Assembly: GCF_008632335.1 (NCBI RefSeq)
Contig: NZ_VWXX01000001.1
Location: 62,001-126,000, forward strand
Direction: 5' to 3'
Length of the DNA: 64,000 nucleotides
From: Thiohalocapsa marina
GTDB lineage: Bacteria; Pseudomonadota; Gammaproteobacteria; Chromatiales; Chromatiaceae
The notes under the pieces are model-generated. The model saw only the letters and a program-made list of their open reading frames with translations. It was not told the origin of the DNA and did no database searches. The position numbers and the translations under genes were made by a program. Shown here piece by piece: positions 22,128-33,316 of this stretch (its first letter is position 1; every line of letters starts with the position of its first letter).

Positions 22128-24392
22128 TCAGGCCACCGCCTTTTCCCGGTCGAAGCGAAACGCCAGCTCGTCATCCTTGCCGAGCGTGACCGTCACCTTG
22201 CCGCCGCCCACGAGGTCGCCAAACAACAGCTCGTTGGCCAATGGCTTCTTGATGTGATTCTGGATCACACGGGCCATGGGTCGCGCGCCCATCTTCGGGT
22301 CATAACCCTTCTCCGCGATCCAGGCCTTGGCATCCGGCTCCACCACCAGCGCCACCTTCTTGTCCGCGAGCTGCTGCTCCAGCTCGAAGATGAACTTGTC
22401 CACCACACTCGCGATGGTGGTCTCGGCCAGCGAGCCGAACTGCACCACGGCATCCAGCCGGTTGCGGAACTCGGGCGTGAAGTAGCGCTTCAGCGCCTCC
22501 AGCGCATCGGTGGAATGGTCCTGCTCGGTAAAGCCGATTGACCGGCGACTGGTCTCCTCCGCGCCGGCATTGGTGGTCATCACCAGCACCACATTGCGGA
22601 AGTCGGCCTTGCGCCCGTTGTTGTCCGTCAGCGTGCCGTGGTCCATGACCTGCAGCAGCAGGTTGAACACATCCGGGTGGGCCTTTTCGATCTCGTCCAG
22701 CAGCAACACCGCGTGCGGGTGCTTGGTGATCTGCTCGGTCAGCAGCCCGCCCTGGTCGAAGCCCACATAGCCCGGCGGCGCGCCGATGAGCCGCGACACG
22801 GTGTGACGCTCCATGTACTCCGACATGTCGAAGCGGATCAGTTCCATGCTCAGGATCCGCGCCAGCTGACGGGTGACCTCGGTCTTGCCGACGCCGGTGG
22901 GGCCAGTGAACAGGAAGGAGCCGATGGGCTTTTCCTCGTTGCCCAGGCCGGAGCGGTTCATGCGGATGGCGGCGGTCAGGGCATCGATGGCGGCATCCTG
23001 GCCGTACACCACCATCTTCAGGTCCCGGTCCAGGTGGCGCAGCGACTCGGTATCCGACATGGACACCTTCTTAGGCGGGATGCGTGCCATCTTCGCCACG
23101 ATGGTCTCCACGTCGCCCACGTCGATGCGCTTCTTGCGCTTGGCGGCCGGTTTCAGCTGCACATTGGCGCCGGCCTCGTCGATGACGTCGATGGCCTTGT
23201 CCGGCAGGTGGCGGTCGTTGATGTACTTGGCCGACAGTTCCGCCGCCGCCCGCAGGGCCGGCACGGTGTAGCTGACCTGGTGGTGCTCCTCGAACCGTTT
23301 CTTCAGCCCCCGCAGGATCTCGATGGTCTCCTCCACCGAGGGCTCGTTGACATCGATCTTCTGGAAGCGCCGGGCCAGGGCACGGTCCTTTTCGAAGATG
23401 CCGCGGAACTCCTGGTAGGTGGTGGAGCCGATGCAGCGCAGGTCGCCGGATGCGAGCACTGGCTTGATCAGGTTGGAGGCATCCATGACACCGCCGGAAG
23501 CGGCCCCGGCACCAATGATGGTGTGGATCTCGTCGATGAACAAAATGGCATGGGGCTTGCGCTTGAGTTCCGCCAGCACCGCCTTGAGGCGCTTCTCGAA
23601 GTCGCCCCGGTACTTGGTGCCGGCCACCAGGGAGCCCAGGTCCAGGGCGTAGACCACGGCGTCCGCCAGTACTTCGGGCACCTCGCCGTCGACGATCTTC
23701 TTTGCCAGCCCCTCGGCGATGGCGGTCTTGCCGACGCCGGCCTCTCCCACCAGCAGGGGGTTGTTCTTGCGCCGCCGGCACAGGATCTGCGCCGTGCGCT
23801 CCACCTCCGCGGCGCGACCGATGAGCGGGTCGATGCGCCCCTGGCGGGCGATCTCGTTGAGGTTGGTCGAGAATGACTCCAGCGCGCTGGCAGCCTCCCG
23901 CTCACCGCCGGCGGTCTCTTCGGGCTCGCCCTGCAGTTCTTCCTCCTGGTCCTCGCCGGGCACCTTGGAGATGCCGTGGGAGATGAAGTTGACCACGTCC
24001 AGGCGGGTCACGTCCTGCTGGTTCAGCAGGAACACCGCCTGGCTGTCCTGCTCGCTGAACAGCGCCACCAGCACATTGGCGCCGGTCACCTCCTTGCGCC
24101 CTGCGGACTGCACGTGGAACACCGCCCGCTGCAGCACCCGCTGGAAACCCAACGTCGGCTGTGTCTCGCGCGGCTCCCCCTCGGCAATCAGTGGCGTGGT
24201 CTCCTCGATGAAGCCGGCCACATCCGAGCGCAACCGGTCGGCATCGGCGCCGCAGGCGCGCAGCACCTTGGCCGCGGCAGGGTTGTCGATCAGGCACAGC
24301 AGCAAGTGCTCGACCGTCATGTATTCGTGGCGTTTGTCGCGCGCCTCCTTGAAGGCCTGATTCAGGGTGAATTCGAGCTCTTTACTCAACAT
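22128..24392 (-). CDS. clpA: ATP-dependent Clp protease ATP-binding subunit ClpA
   Basis: A 754-residue AAA+ unfoldase. The N-domain begins MLSKELEFTLNQAFKEARDK, with the ClpS/substrate-binding repeat pair. AAA-1 has Walker A GEAGVGKT and LFIDEIHTIIGAG; AAA-2 has GPTGVGKT and LLLDEIEKAHPDVFN with GAPPGYVGFDQGG. Length is close to the 758 residues of E. coli ClpA. It unfolds N-degron and other substrates into ClpP. The ATG at 24392 matches the family; the upstream extension to 24581 overlaps clpS. It lies 76 bases after clpS on the same strand. Confidence 0.97.
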   Translation of the reverse strand: MLSKELEFTLNQAFKEARDKRHEYMTVEHLLLCLIDNPAAAKVLRACGADADRLRSDVAGFIEETTPLIAEGEPRETQPTLGFQRVLQRAVFHVQSAGRKEVTGANVLVALFSEQDSQAVFLLNQQDVTRLDVVNFISHGISKVPGEDQEEELQGEPEETAGGEREAASALESFSTNLNEIARQGRIDPLIGRAAEVERTAQILCRRRKNNPLLVGEAGVGKTAIAEGLAKKIVDGEVPEVLADAVVYALDLGSLVAGTKYRGDFEKRLKAVLAELKRKPHAILFIDEIHTIIGAGAASGGVMDASNLIKPVLASGDLRCIGSTTYQEFRGIFEKDRALARRFQKIDVNEPSVEETIEILRGLKKRFEEHHQVSYTVPALRAAAELSAKYINDRHLPDKAIDVIDEAGANVQLKPAAKRKKRIDVGDVETIVAKMARIPPKKVSMSDTESLRHLDRDLKMVVYGQDAAIDALTAAIRMNRSGLGNEEKPIGSFLFTGPTGVGKTEVTRQLARILSMELIRFDMSEYMERHTVSRLIGAPPGYVGFDQGGLLTEQITKHPHAVLLLDEIEKAHPDVFNLLLQVMDHGTLTDNNGRKADFRNVVLVMTTNAGAEETSRRSIGFTEQDHSTDALEALKRYFTPEFRNRLDAVVQFGSLAETTIASVVDKFIFELEQQLADKKVALVVEPDAKAWIAEKGYDPKMGARPMARVIQNHIKKPLANELLFGDLVGGGKVTVTLGKDDELAFRFDREKAVA

Positions 24393-24468
24393 GTGCTGGA
24401 CCCCGGACAATGAGGTTGTTCGAATACGGTTCGGGCGCGACGGGGCGTGGCGACGGCCTGGCCGGCGC

Positions 24469-24792
24469 TCATGCCTCCTCCATCGTGCAGAGCAACGGGT
24501 GGTGGTTCTCGCGGCTGAAATCGTTGACCTGGGCCACCTTGGTCTCGGCGATGTCGCGGGTGTAGACACCACAGACCCCAACCCCGCGGGTGTGGACCTG
24601 CAGCATGACCTGGGTCGCCTTCTCGCGGCTCATGCGGAAGAAGGCCTCCAGCACATGCACGACGAACTCCATCGGCGTGAAGTCGTCGTTGACCAGAAGC
24701 ACCTTGTACAAGGGCGGGCGTTTGAGCTGGGGTCTGGATTCCTGCAGGGCCAGGCCGGAATCCTGGTCTTCGCTGGGGTTCCACTCACTCAT
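24469..24792 (-). CDS. clpS: ClpA adaptor protein ClpS
   Basis: A 107-residue adaptor. The core [19 protein letters not shown], with the DD pair that binds the N-terminal amino group, VHVLEAFF, and the histidine-containing [22 protein letters not shown] are all present, as is the final EA.. C-terminus. ClpS hands proteins with N-terminal Leu, Phe, Tyr or Trp to ClpA. The ATG at 24792 gives the length of E. coli ClpS (106); an in-frame ATG at 24846 would add 18 residues. It is transcribed with clpA and divergently from cspD. Confidence 0.95.
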   Translation of the reverse strand: MSEWNPSEDQDSGLALQESRPQLKRPPLYKVLLVNDDFTPMEFVVHVLEAFFRMSREKATQVMLQVHTRGVGVCGVYTRDIAETKVAQVNDFSRENHHPLLCTMEEA

Positions 24793-25239
24793 GGCAAATC
24801 GCTCGTCGGTCTGTGTCGGTGGCGCCTGGGGTTGCGCTCGGGTCATGTGCTGGTGTTGTGCGCCGGTATCGCGTCTCGCCCCTAGCCAAGTGTTTGGGGT
24901 TGCAAGCCCAAAAATACAGCCCCTGTCGGCGTTCGTCTACGGCCGGCGCGAGCCCCTGGCAGACCACGGCGACCTTCGGATTCGGATTGACCAGGAAACT
25001 TCGAACACTATACTTGGGGCTGCGGGGCGGGACCCCGGCACCAAGCGCGCAGGTGACGCTGATTCGCTGGCCTCCCTGATTCCAGCCAGGGCCAACGATC
25101 AGCATCCCCTCGGCATTTCCCAAGGACCGGCAAAAGAGTCGCAAAGACCGGCCGGCAATCACGAGACGACCATCTAGAGGAACGACAACCGCTGGGCGGC
25201 CATGGGCGCGCCAATGCCGTTGTCCAGGAGGAGTATGCA
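24793..25239. other. clpS/cspD divergent intergenic region
   Basis: A 447-base region without a convincing gene. It contains the cspD promoter (24987-25014) and an unusually long ~220-base cspD leader, and must hold the clpS promoter. Short frames that cross it have no family similarity. Confidence 0.6.
24987..25014 (+). promoter_or_regulatory. Sigma-70 promoter upstream of cspD
   Basis: TTGACC at 24987-24992 and TATACT at 25009-25014 are separated by 16 bases, a good housekeeping promoter. Transcription would start near 25021, giving a 5' leader of about 220 bases before cspD, a length reminiscent of cold-shock gene leaders. Confidence 0.65.
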
Positions 25240-25446
25240 ATGACAACCGGTACCGTGAAATGGTTCAACAACGCCAAGGGATATGGCTTCGTCAAGCCCG
25301 ATGATCGCGAGGAAGACGTCTTCGTCCACTTCTCATCGATCGAGATGGACGGCTACAAGACGCTGAAAGAGGGGCAGAAGGTGGCGTTCGAGGTCACCCA
25401 GGGGCCCAAGGGGCTGCACGCGGCGCGGGTGCAGCGAGCGCTCTGA
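25240..25446 (+). CDS. cspD: Cold-shock domain protein, CspD-like
   Basis: A 68-residue single cold-shock domain with both RNA-binding motifs: KGYGFVKP (RNP1) and VFVHFSSI (RNP2). It begins [15 protein letters not shown] strong ribosome-binding site, AGGAGGAG, precedes the ATG. The position divergent from clpS is that of cspD in E. coli, where the protein binds single-stranded DNA and inhibits replication in stationary phase; assignment to CspD rather than another Csp rests mainly on this context. Confidence 0.88.
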   Translation: MTTGTVKWFNNAKGYGFVKPDDREEDVFVHFSSIEMDGYKTLKEGQKVAFEVTQGPKGLHAARVQRAL

Positions 25447-25447
25447 C

Positions 25448-25464
25448 CCCGGTCGGCGACCGGG
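25448..25464 (+). terminator. Short hairpin after cspD
   Basis: CCCGGTC, loop GGC, GACCGGG forms a perfect 7-bp stem immediately after the cspD stop codon. There is no T-run, so terminator activity is uncertain. Confidence 0.4.
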
Positions 25465-25470
25465 ACTCGA

Positions 25471-25540
25471 TTAACCGCAGATACGGAGCACGCAGAGACA
25501 GACCGGCGGTATCGCAGCCTGCTCTGCGCGCTTTGCGGCT
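25471..25540. repeat. Imperfect palindromic element between cspD and icd
   Basis: TTAACCGCAG...GAGCACGCAGAG at 25471-25497 is mirrored by CTCTGCGCGCTTTGCGG at 25522-25538. The 'AACCGCAG.ACGCAGAG' style of sequence resembles short palindromic intergenic repeats seen in many proteobacterial genomes. Only one copy is in this window. Confidence 0.45.
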
Positions 25541-25679
25541 CAGACGATGAGACCTGTGCTTGTGCATCAGTGTCTTCTCGACTTCAGGATATCCGCGGGT
25601 CGTGCAACCCGAATACCTGCAAAGAGCCGCCCTGCTCGGAGAAACATGCGCAGTCGAACCGCCAGCCCCGTGCGCCCGA

Positions 25680-26936
<1,257 letters not shown>

Positions 26937-27065
26937 GGCGGTTCACCTCGAAGTTCGCGGGATGGAAAGGCAGTACCGCATGGTACCACTCCGCGGGGCC
27001 TGATCGACGGCTGATCCCGGCAAATCGCGAACGCCCGGCCGCGATGGGTATACAATATCGCAGCC

Positions 27066-27737
27066 ATGCTGCTGTCGCCCCGCTACCGCTTCCTGTTCGT
27101 GCACATCGCCAAGACCGGCGGCACCAGCGTGCGCGCCGCCCTGGCGCCGCTGCGCTGGCGTGATCCCTGGTACTGGCCCATGTTCCTGTGCAGCCGCTTC
27201 AGCCACCTCAGCGGCCATCGGCTGGCCACCAAGCTGCCGCGCCATGCCAAGGTGGTGGCGGCCAAGGAACTGCTGCCGCGGGAGGTCTTCGACGGGCTGT
27301 TCAAATTTGCCTTCGTGCGCAACCCCTGGGACCTGCAGGTGAGCTCGTTTCACCACATCCGCCGGGAGCGCCCTCAGTACCTGGGCGGTCACGACAACTT
27401 CGGCGATTTCCTGCGCTGGAAGCTGGATCCGCAGCGCCCGTACCAGTACCACCTGGATACCTCCATCGAACTGCAGACCGACTACCTGGTGGATCTGCAC
27501 GGCAACATCGTGGTTGACTTCATCGGCCGCTACGAGCAGCTGGAAACGGACTTCGCCGCCGCCTGCGCGCGCATCGGCCTGTCCGGCATCGCCCTGCCCC
27601 ATCGCCGCCGCGCCACCGATCGCACCCGGGACTACCGCGCCTACTACGACGAAACCACCCACGACCTGGTGGCCCACCACTTTGCCCGCGACATCGAGCT
27701 GCTGGGCTACAGCTTCGATCCCGAGCCGGCGCGTTGA
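27066..27737 (+). CDS. Sulfotransferase family protein
   Basis: A 223-residue sulfotransferase-2-type protein. The 5'-phosphosulfate loop is FLFVHIAKTGGTSVR at residues ~10-24 and the 3'-phosphate motif is FAFVRNPWDLQVSSF. The donor should be PAPS; the acceptor, probably a polysaccharide or other carbohydrate, cannot be told. No signal peptide or membrane anchor is seen. PAPS would come from CysD/CysNC, encoded 30 kb away in this window. A sequence TATACAAT at 27049-27056 lies directly upstream. The next gene overlaps it by 4 bases. Confidence 0.8.
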   Translation: MLLSPRYRFLFVHIAKTGGTSVRAALAPLRWRDPWYWPMFLCSRFSHLSGHRLATKLPRHAKVVAAKELLPREVFDGLFKFAFVRNPWDLQVSSFHHIRRERPQYLGGHDNFGDFLRWKLDPQRPYQYHLDTSIELQTDYLVDLHGNIVVDFIGRYEQLETDFAAACARIGLSGIALPHRRRATDRTRDYRAYYDETTHDLVAHHFARDIELLGYSFDPEPAR

Positions 27738-28312
27738 GCGGCGACACCCGACCGCATCAGCCCAGTGCCCGCAAGGCCTTTCCACCCATCCTGGGCCCAC
27801 GGCCGCAACTGCTGATCCTGGGTTCCATGCCCGGCGAGGCGTCGCTGCGTCTGGCACAGTATTACGGCCACCCGCGCAACGCCTTCTGGCCCATCATGAC
27901 CGCCCTGCTCGCGCTGCCCGCCGATGCCGACTACGCCCGGCGGGCGCGTGGGCTGACGGACAACGGCATCGCGCTGTGGGATGTCATCGCAAGCTGCGTG
28001 CGCCCGGGCAGTCTGGACAGCGACATCCGCGCCGACAGTGTTCAGGTCAACGACTTCGCGGCCCTGTTCGAGCGCTGCCCCGGGATTGGCTGCATCGCCT
28101 TCAACGGCGCCACCGCCGAGCGCGAATTTCGCCGCCGCGTGCTGCCGGGGCTGGCTGAGCGCCTGGACGCTGTGCAGCGTCTGCGCCTGCCCTCCACCAG
28201 CCCGGCCCATGCGGGCCTGTCGTTCGCTGCCAAGCTGGACGCCTGGCGCGCGCTGGATCCCTGGCTGCGGCCCCAACCGGGGCCGGATTGCGGAGCACGC
28301 CGGGCCGAATGA
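27734..28312 (+). CDS. DNA-deoxyinosine glycosylase (UDG superfamily, family 6-like)
   Basis: A 192-residue uracil-DNA-glycosylase-fold protein. Motif 1 is LILGSMPGEASL followed by QYYGHPRNAFWPIM, and motif 2 is the LPSTSPAHA stretch. This pair is typical of hypoxanthine-DNA glycosylases (family 6), which remove deaminated adenine from DNA. The only plausible start is TTG at 27734, overlapping the sulfotransferase stop. The sulfotransferase and the glycosylase are presumably co-transcribed but not functionally linked. Confidence 0.82.
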   Translation: MSGDTRPHQPSARKAFPPILGPRPQLLILGSMPGEASLRLAQYYGHPRNAFWPIMTALLALPADADYARRARGLTDNGIALWDVIASCVRPGSLDSDIRADSVQVNDFAALFERCPGIGCIAFNGATAEREFRRRVLPGLAERLDAVQRLRLPSTSPAHAGLSFAAKLDAWRALDPWLRPQPGPDCGARRAE

Positions 28313-28673
28313 ACCCGCCGGGTGTCATCGACCCCCGGGATCTTGTTATACTGTTCGCGCTCAATCACTGGCCCGACGGGCCTTCCCATCAGTTGAATCA
28401 ACTGTCAATCAGGCGTCATCGCTGACGCCACCTCGATGCGCTCCGCGCAGTCGCGTCCGCCCTCCCCGCCCCGTTAACGGCCGGGATGGCCTGCATCAGG
28501 CAGCCAACGGAGACGGACAACCAAGGCGTCGCCAGAACGTCACAAACGATGCACGGACATCGCCGCGCATGCGTCGGCACGTCCGCCAGACGCGGAGCCG
28601 CGAGGGGTCTTTGCGCGCCCGGACGGAACAGCCGGTTCCGGGCAGCGCTTCCAGCGACTTCAGGAGGCAGCAC
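28313..28673 (+). promoter_or_regulatory. Promoter and structured leader of the betaine operon
   Basis: A 361-base gene-free region. An extended -10 element, TGTTATACT at 28344-28352, would start transcription near 28359 and leave a leader of about 315 bases. Just after it come three perfect inverted repeats: GGCCC-GAC-GGGCC (28370-28382), CAGTTGA-A-TCAACTG (28390-28404) and GGCGTCA-TCGC-TGACGCC (28412-28429). The remainder is GC-rich and ends with AGGAGG six bases before the start codon. I could not match a known riboswitch consensus for SAM, SAH or glycine. Confidence 0.55.
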
Positions 28674-29488
<815 letters not shown>

Positions 29489-29492
<4 letters not shown>

Positions 29493-30331
29493 GTACGGCT
29501 TACTCTCCCGCGGTGGAGACCGCGCGCGCCTATTACAACAGCCAAGATGCGGACAATTTCTATTTCCGTGTCTGGGGCGGCGAGGACATCCACATCGGCC
29601 TCTACCAGACGCCGGACGAGGCCATCCGCGACGCCAGCCGCCGCACCGTCGAGCGCATGGCGTCCCTGGCGAACGGCCTGGGCCCGCACAGCCGGGTGCT
29701 GGACATGGGCGCCGGCTACGGCGGCGCAGCACGCCATCTGGCCCGGCGCTTCGGCTGCCAGGTCACCGCGCTGAACCTCAGCGAGGCGGAAAACGCGCGC
29801 AACCGGCAGATGAACCGCGAGCAGGGTCTGGCGGAGCGCATCGATGTCGTCGAAGGCAGCTTCGAGGCGGTCCCCGCCGCCGACGCCAGCTTCGATCTGG
29901 TCTGGTCCCAGGACGCCATCCTGCACAGCGGTCATCGCGACCGGGTCATCGCCGAGGCCGCCCGGGTGTTGCGCCCCGGCGGTGAGCTGGTCTTCACCGA
30001 CCCGATGCAGGCCGACGACTGCCCGGCGGACGTGCTGCAACCGGTGCTCGATCGCATCCACCTCAGCACCCTCGGCTCGCCGGCCTTCTATCGGCAGCAG
30101 GCGGCGAAACAGGGTCTGCGCGAGCTGGACTTCATCGAGCACACCGACCAGCTCATCACCCACTACAGCCGTGTTCACGACGAGCTGCAGCAGAACCGCG
30201 AGCGGCTTCGGGGGCTGGTCTCGGACACCTACATCGAGCGCATGCTAGCCGGCCTGCAGCACTGGGTCAGCGCCGGCAACAACGGCTGGCTGTGCTGGGG
30301 CATCCTGCATTTCCGCAAGCCGGCCGACTGA
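29489..30331 (+). CDS. sdmt: Sarcosine/dimethylglycine N-methyltransferase
   Basis: A 280-residue SAM-dependent methyltransferase. It begins with a conserved [19 protein letters not shown], followed by motif [33 protein letters not shown] and [12 protein letters not shown], all typical of SDMT. It methylates sarcosine and dimethylglycine to glycine betaine. Translation is coupled to gsmt through an ATGA overlap. Three SAM are used per betaine, which explains the adjacent metK. Confidence 0.92.
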
Positions 30332-30407
30332 GCAGCGTCGTTCCGGCCGAGCCTATCTACCCCGTTCATCCCTCCGCTTTCACCCCCAACACAAGGAGAA
30401 TCGCCCC

Positions 30408-31574
30408 ATGGCAAGAAGCTATCTGGTCTCGTCGGAATCCGTCGGCGAAGGCCATCCGGACAAGGTGGCCGACAACGTCTCCGACGCCATCCTCGACGCC
30501 CTGCTGACCCAGGATCCCCACTCCCGCGTCGCCTGCGAGACGCTGGTGAATACCGGCCTGGCGGTGGTGTCCGGCGAGATCACCACCCGCGCCAATGTCG
30601 ACTACACCCAGATCGTGCGCGACACCATCTGCGACATCGGCTACAACGACGGCAAGATGGGCTTCGACGGCAACGCCTGCGCGGTGCTGCTGGCGCTGGA
30701 CAAACAGTCGCCGGACATCGCCCAGGGCGTCGACGAGGGCAGTGGCATCGACCTGGATCAGGGCGCCGGCGACCAGGGCCTGATGTACGGCTACGCCACC
30801 AACGAGACCGAAGCGCTGATGCCGATGCCGATCCAGCTGGCCCACCAGCTCACCAAGCGGCAGGCCACGGTGCGCAAGTCCGGTGAACTGGACTGGTTGC
30901 GCCCGGACGTGAAGTCCCAGGTGTCGGTGCGCTACGAGGACGGCGCGCCCAAGGCCATCGAGGCAGTGGTGCTGTCCACCCAGCACGCCGAGGAGATCGG
31001 CTACGCGGCCCTGCAGGAGGCGGTGATGGAGACCATCATCAAGCCGGTGATCCCACAGGCGATGCTGGCCCCGGACGCCCGCTTCTTCATCAACCCCACC
31101 GGGCGTTTCGTCATCGGCGGGCCGGTGGGCGACTGCGGCCTGACGGGGCGCAAGATCATCGTCGACACCTACGGCGGCGTCGGCCGTCACGGCGGCGGCG
31201 CCTTCTCCGGCAAGGACCCGAGCAAGGTCGACCGCTCCGCCGCCTATGCCGCGCGCTACGTGGCCAAGAACGTGGTCGCCGCCGGGCTGGCGGACACCTG
31301 CGAGGTGCAGGTGGCCTACGCCATCGGCATCGCCCAGCCGGTGTCCATCCACGTCGATACTTTCGGCACCGCCAAGATCGACGAGACGCGCATCGAGGCA
31401 CTGATCCGCGAACACTTCGATCTGCGGCCCAAGGGCATCATCCAGATGCTCGATCTGCTGCGTCCGATCTACCGCGCCACCGCGGCGAACGGCCATTTCG
31501 GTCGCGACGAGCCTGAGTTCACCTGGGAGCGGACCGACCGCGCCGACGCCCTGCGCCAGGACGCCGGCCTCTGA
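30408..31574 (+). CDS. metK: S-adenosylmethionine synthetase
   Basis: A 388-residue methionine adenosyltransferase with [20 protein letters not shown], the ATP-binding [12 protein letters not shown] and the P-loop-like [19 protein letters not shown]. It makes SAM from methionine and ATP. It lies 76 bases after sdmt with its own AGGAGA ribosome-binding site, so it is likely in the betaine operon and supplies the methyl donor. In most bacteria metK is elsewhere, often next to ahcY; no ahcY is here. Confidence 0.96.
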   Translation: MARSYLVSSESVGEGHPDKVADNVSDAILDALLTQDPHSRVACETLVNTGLAVVSGEITTRANVDYTQIVRDTICDIGYNDGKMGFDGNACAVLLALDKQSPDIAQGVDEGSGIDLDQGAGDQGLMYGYATNETEALMPMPIQLAHQLTKRQATVRKSGELDWLRPDVKSQVSVRYEDGAPKAIEAVVLSTQHAEEIGYAALQEAVMETIIKPVIPQAMLAPDARFFINPTGRFVIGGPVGDCGLTGRKIIVDTYGGVGRHGGGAFSGKDPSKVDRSAAYAARYVAKNVVAAGLADTCEVQVAYAIGIAQPVSIHVDTFGTAKIDETRIEALIREHFDLRPKGIIQMLDLLRPIYRATAANGHFGRDEPEFTWERTDRADALRQDAGL

Positions 31575-31588
31575 GCCCGCCTCACCCC

Positions 31589-31617
31589 GCGGTCTGCCCG
31601 CCCCCCGGGCAGGCCGC
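31589..31617 (+). terminator. Hairpin after metK
   Basis: GCGGtCTGCCCG, a five-base C loop and CGGGCAGgCCGC form an 11-bp stem with one mismatch 15 bases after the metK stop. It lacks a T-run but is a good candidate for the end of the betaine operon. Confidence 0.5.
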
Positions 31618-31729
31618 GCCCGCTACATGGTCTCGCAGAGATAGGCGCCCAGGCGCATGTCGGCGCCGTCGATGGGTGTGTGCATCGAGACCTATGCCGA
31701 AGCCATCCACATTAAGTATTCGCCCCACC

Positions 31730-33316
31730 CTAGTATCTTGGCGTAGGAATGCGAAACAGCACGAAGCTCATCCGGGTCAGCACGATGCCCAGCACACAGA
31801 CGATCACCGCCACCAGGATCTGATCGGTTGAGGCATAGGGGCCGGCGAACTGCAGAAACACCGCGAGCAACATCCCCCAGAGAAATGCGGTCTCGCCGTA
31901 GAAGCTGGTATGCAGGATCGGATTGTGCGCCTCGCTGCGGATCATGTCGCGCATGATGGCGCCGCCGGTGGCGGTCAGCGCCCCGATTAGCGGGCCCCAG
32001 AACCACAGCGGCGCCAGGCCCTCCTCCGCTGTGATGGAGATGGCCACCACGGTGAACAGCGCCAGGCCAATGGCATCGAAGAACTCCAGCGCCAGCCTCG
32101 GGTTCATGCGTCGGCGCAGGCGGACGAAGAAGTTCACCAGGTCGAAGAACCACAGCGCACGCCCGCGCACCGCCCGCAGGAAGCGGTTGAACAGATACCC
32201 CATCAGGATGGTGACCAGACAGGTGTAGATCATCTCCGGCGACTCGAAGAAGAACAGCTTGCGCAGCAGCAGGACATCCCGCAACACGCCGCCACCCAGC
32301 GCCGGCAGTGACGCCAGCACGAAGGCGCCGAAGATGGAATAGTTGCCCTGCCGGGCGATGACGATGCCGGAGATGGAGAAGGCGATGATGCCGATGATGA
32401 ACAAAAGCTCCACCGTCCGGCCATGAAAGACCGCGTCGATCGCCAGGGGGTTGGTGAAGCGCTGCAGGATCCTGTCGACGGTGCCGTCATCCAGCATATC
32501 CTGCAACGCGGCGTCGAAGCGTTGGATCTTCCAGGCCGGCAACCGGTCGCGGGCGAACAGGATATGGATGCCCCGCTCCTGCACCACCACGGGCAACGCG
32601 GCGATCTGCGGCGCATTCCAGATCGACAACAGCGCCAGGCCGCTCAGTTGATCACCGACGAACGCATCTGCGCGGCCGCCCAGTACCATGGAGATGCTCT
32701 GGGGCAGGCTGTCGGTGTCCACCACCAGCCCGTCCGCACGCAGTGCGTCGATGGCCGCCCTGCCCGCTTCTCCCCAGTCGAAATCCGCCACCACCGCCAG
32801 CCGCAGCCGCTGTTGGCGAAACTGCGCCACAACGTCCGCCAGTGAGCCCGTCTGTTCAAGCAGCAGGTCCGGCGGCGCGAAGATCCGGTCCAGCCCCAGC
32901 CGGTAGGGCACTGACACCTCCGTGAAGGCGCGCCGCTCGGCCGAATCATAGGCGCCGACCACGGCGTCGATGTCACCCCGGGCCAACAGATCCAGTGATT
33001 CCCCGAACGGATGATAGCGAAAGGTCATCGTCAGTCCGGCCCGCCGGGCGGCCTCGCGCATCACCTCCAGATCGATCCCTGTTGGCGCATCCCGCTTGTC
33101 GGACTGATCCAGGTACTGATAGGGCACCTGATCGGACCAGGCGACCCGCAGGTTGCGGTCCTCGGCCAGCACCGCCGGCACGGCGGCCCCCAACAGCAGC
33201 AGCAGCGTCATCAGCAGCGCCCCGCACCGCCTTCGGACCAGCCCCGGAATCGATCGGAGCAGCGGTGCGGGTGCCGGTCGGGTGATCGGCGGTCGGTGGT
33301 CACGCCCCGGCGCCAT
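31730..33316 (-). CDS. Solute-binding domain fused to a TRIC-type (UPF0126) channel
   Basis: A 528-residue two-part protein. Residues ~35-51 are a signal sequence, then ~53-285 form a complete SBP_bac_3 amino-acid binding domain ([50 protein letters not shown]). From ~297 on, seven hydrophobic segments carry two TRIC repeats: [15 protein letters not shown] with [15 protein letters not shown], and [15 protein letters not shown] with [17 protein letters not shown] proteins are trimeric cation channels, so this looks like a ligand-gated channel built from a periplasmic sensor and a pore. A strong GGAGGAGGG precedes the ATG at 33316, which overlaps the ATPase gene by 17 bases. The function of the fusion is inferred. 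Confidence 0.8.
   Translation of the reverse strand: MAPGRDHRPPITRPAPAPLLRSIPGLVRRRCGALLMTLLLLLGAAVPAVLAEDRNLRVAWSDQVPYQYLDQSDKRDAPTGIDLEVMREAARRAGLTMTFRYHPFGESLDLLARGDIDAVVGAYDSAERRAFTEVSVPYRLGLDRIFAPPDLLLEQTGSLADVVAQFRQQRLRLAVVADFDWGEAGRAAIDALRADGLVVDTDSLPQSISMVLGGRADAFVGDQLSGLALLSIWNAPQIAALPVVVQERGIHILFARDRLPAWKIQRFDAALQDMLDDGTVDRILQRFTNPLAIDAVFHGRTVELLFIIGIIAFSISGIVIARQGNYSIFGAFVLASLPALGGGVLRDVLLLRKLFFFESPEMIYTCLVTILMGYLFNRFLRAVRGRALWFFDLVNFFVRLRRRMNPRLALEFFDAIGLALFTVVAISITAEEGLAPLWFWGPLIGALTATGGAIMRDMIRSEAHNPILHTSFYGETAFLWGMLLAVFLQFAGPYASTDQILVAVIVCVLGIVLTRMSFVLFRIPTPRY

Noticed and set aside
28353-28673. Known SAM, SAH or glycine riboswitch in the betaine leader
   Set aside because: I looked for the conserved cores by eye and found none; a covariance-model search would be needed to exclude them fully.
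31625-31684. 20-residue minus-strand frame as a gene
   Set aside because: Too short, no ribosome-binding site; reported only as a possible remnant.
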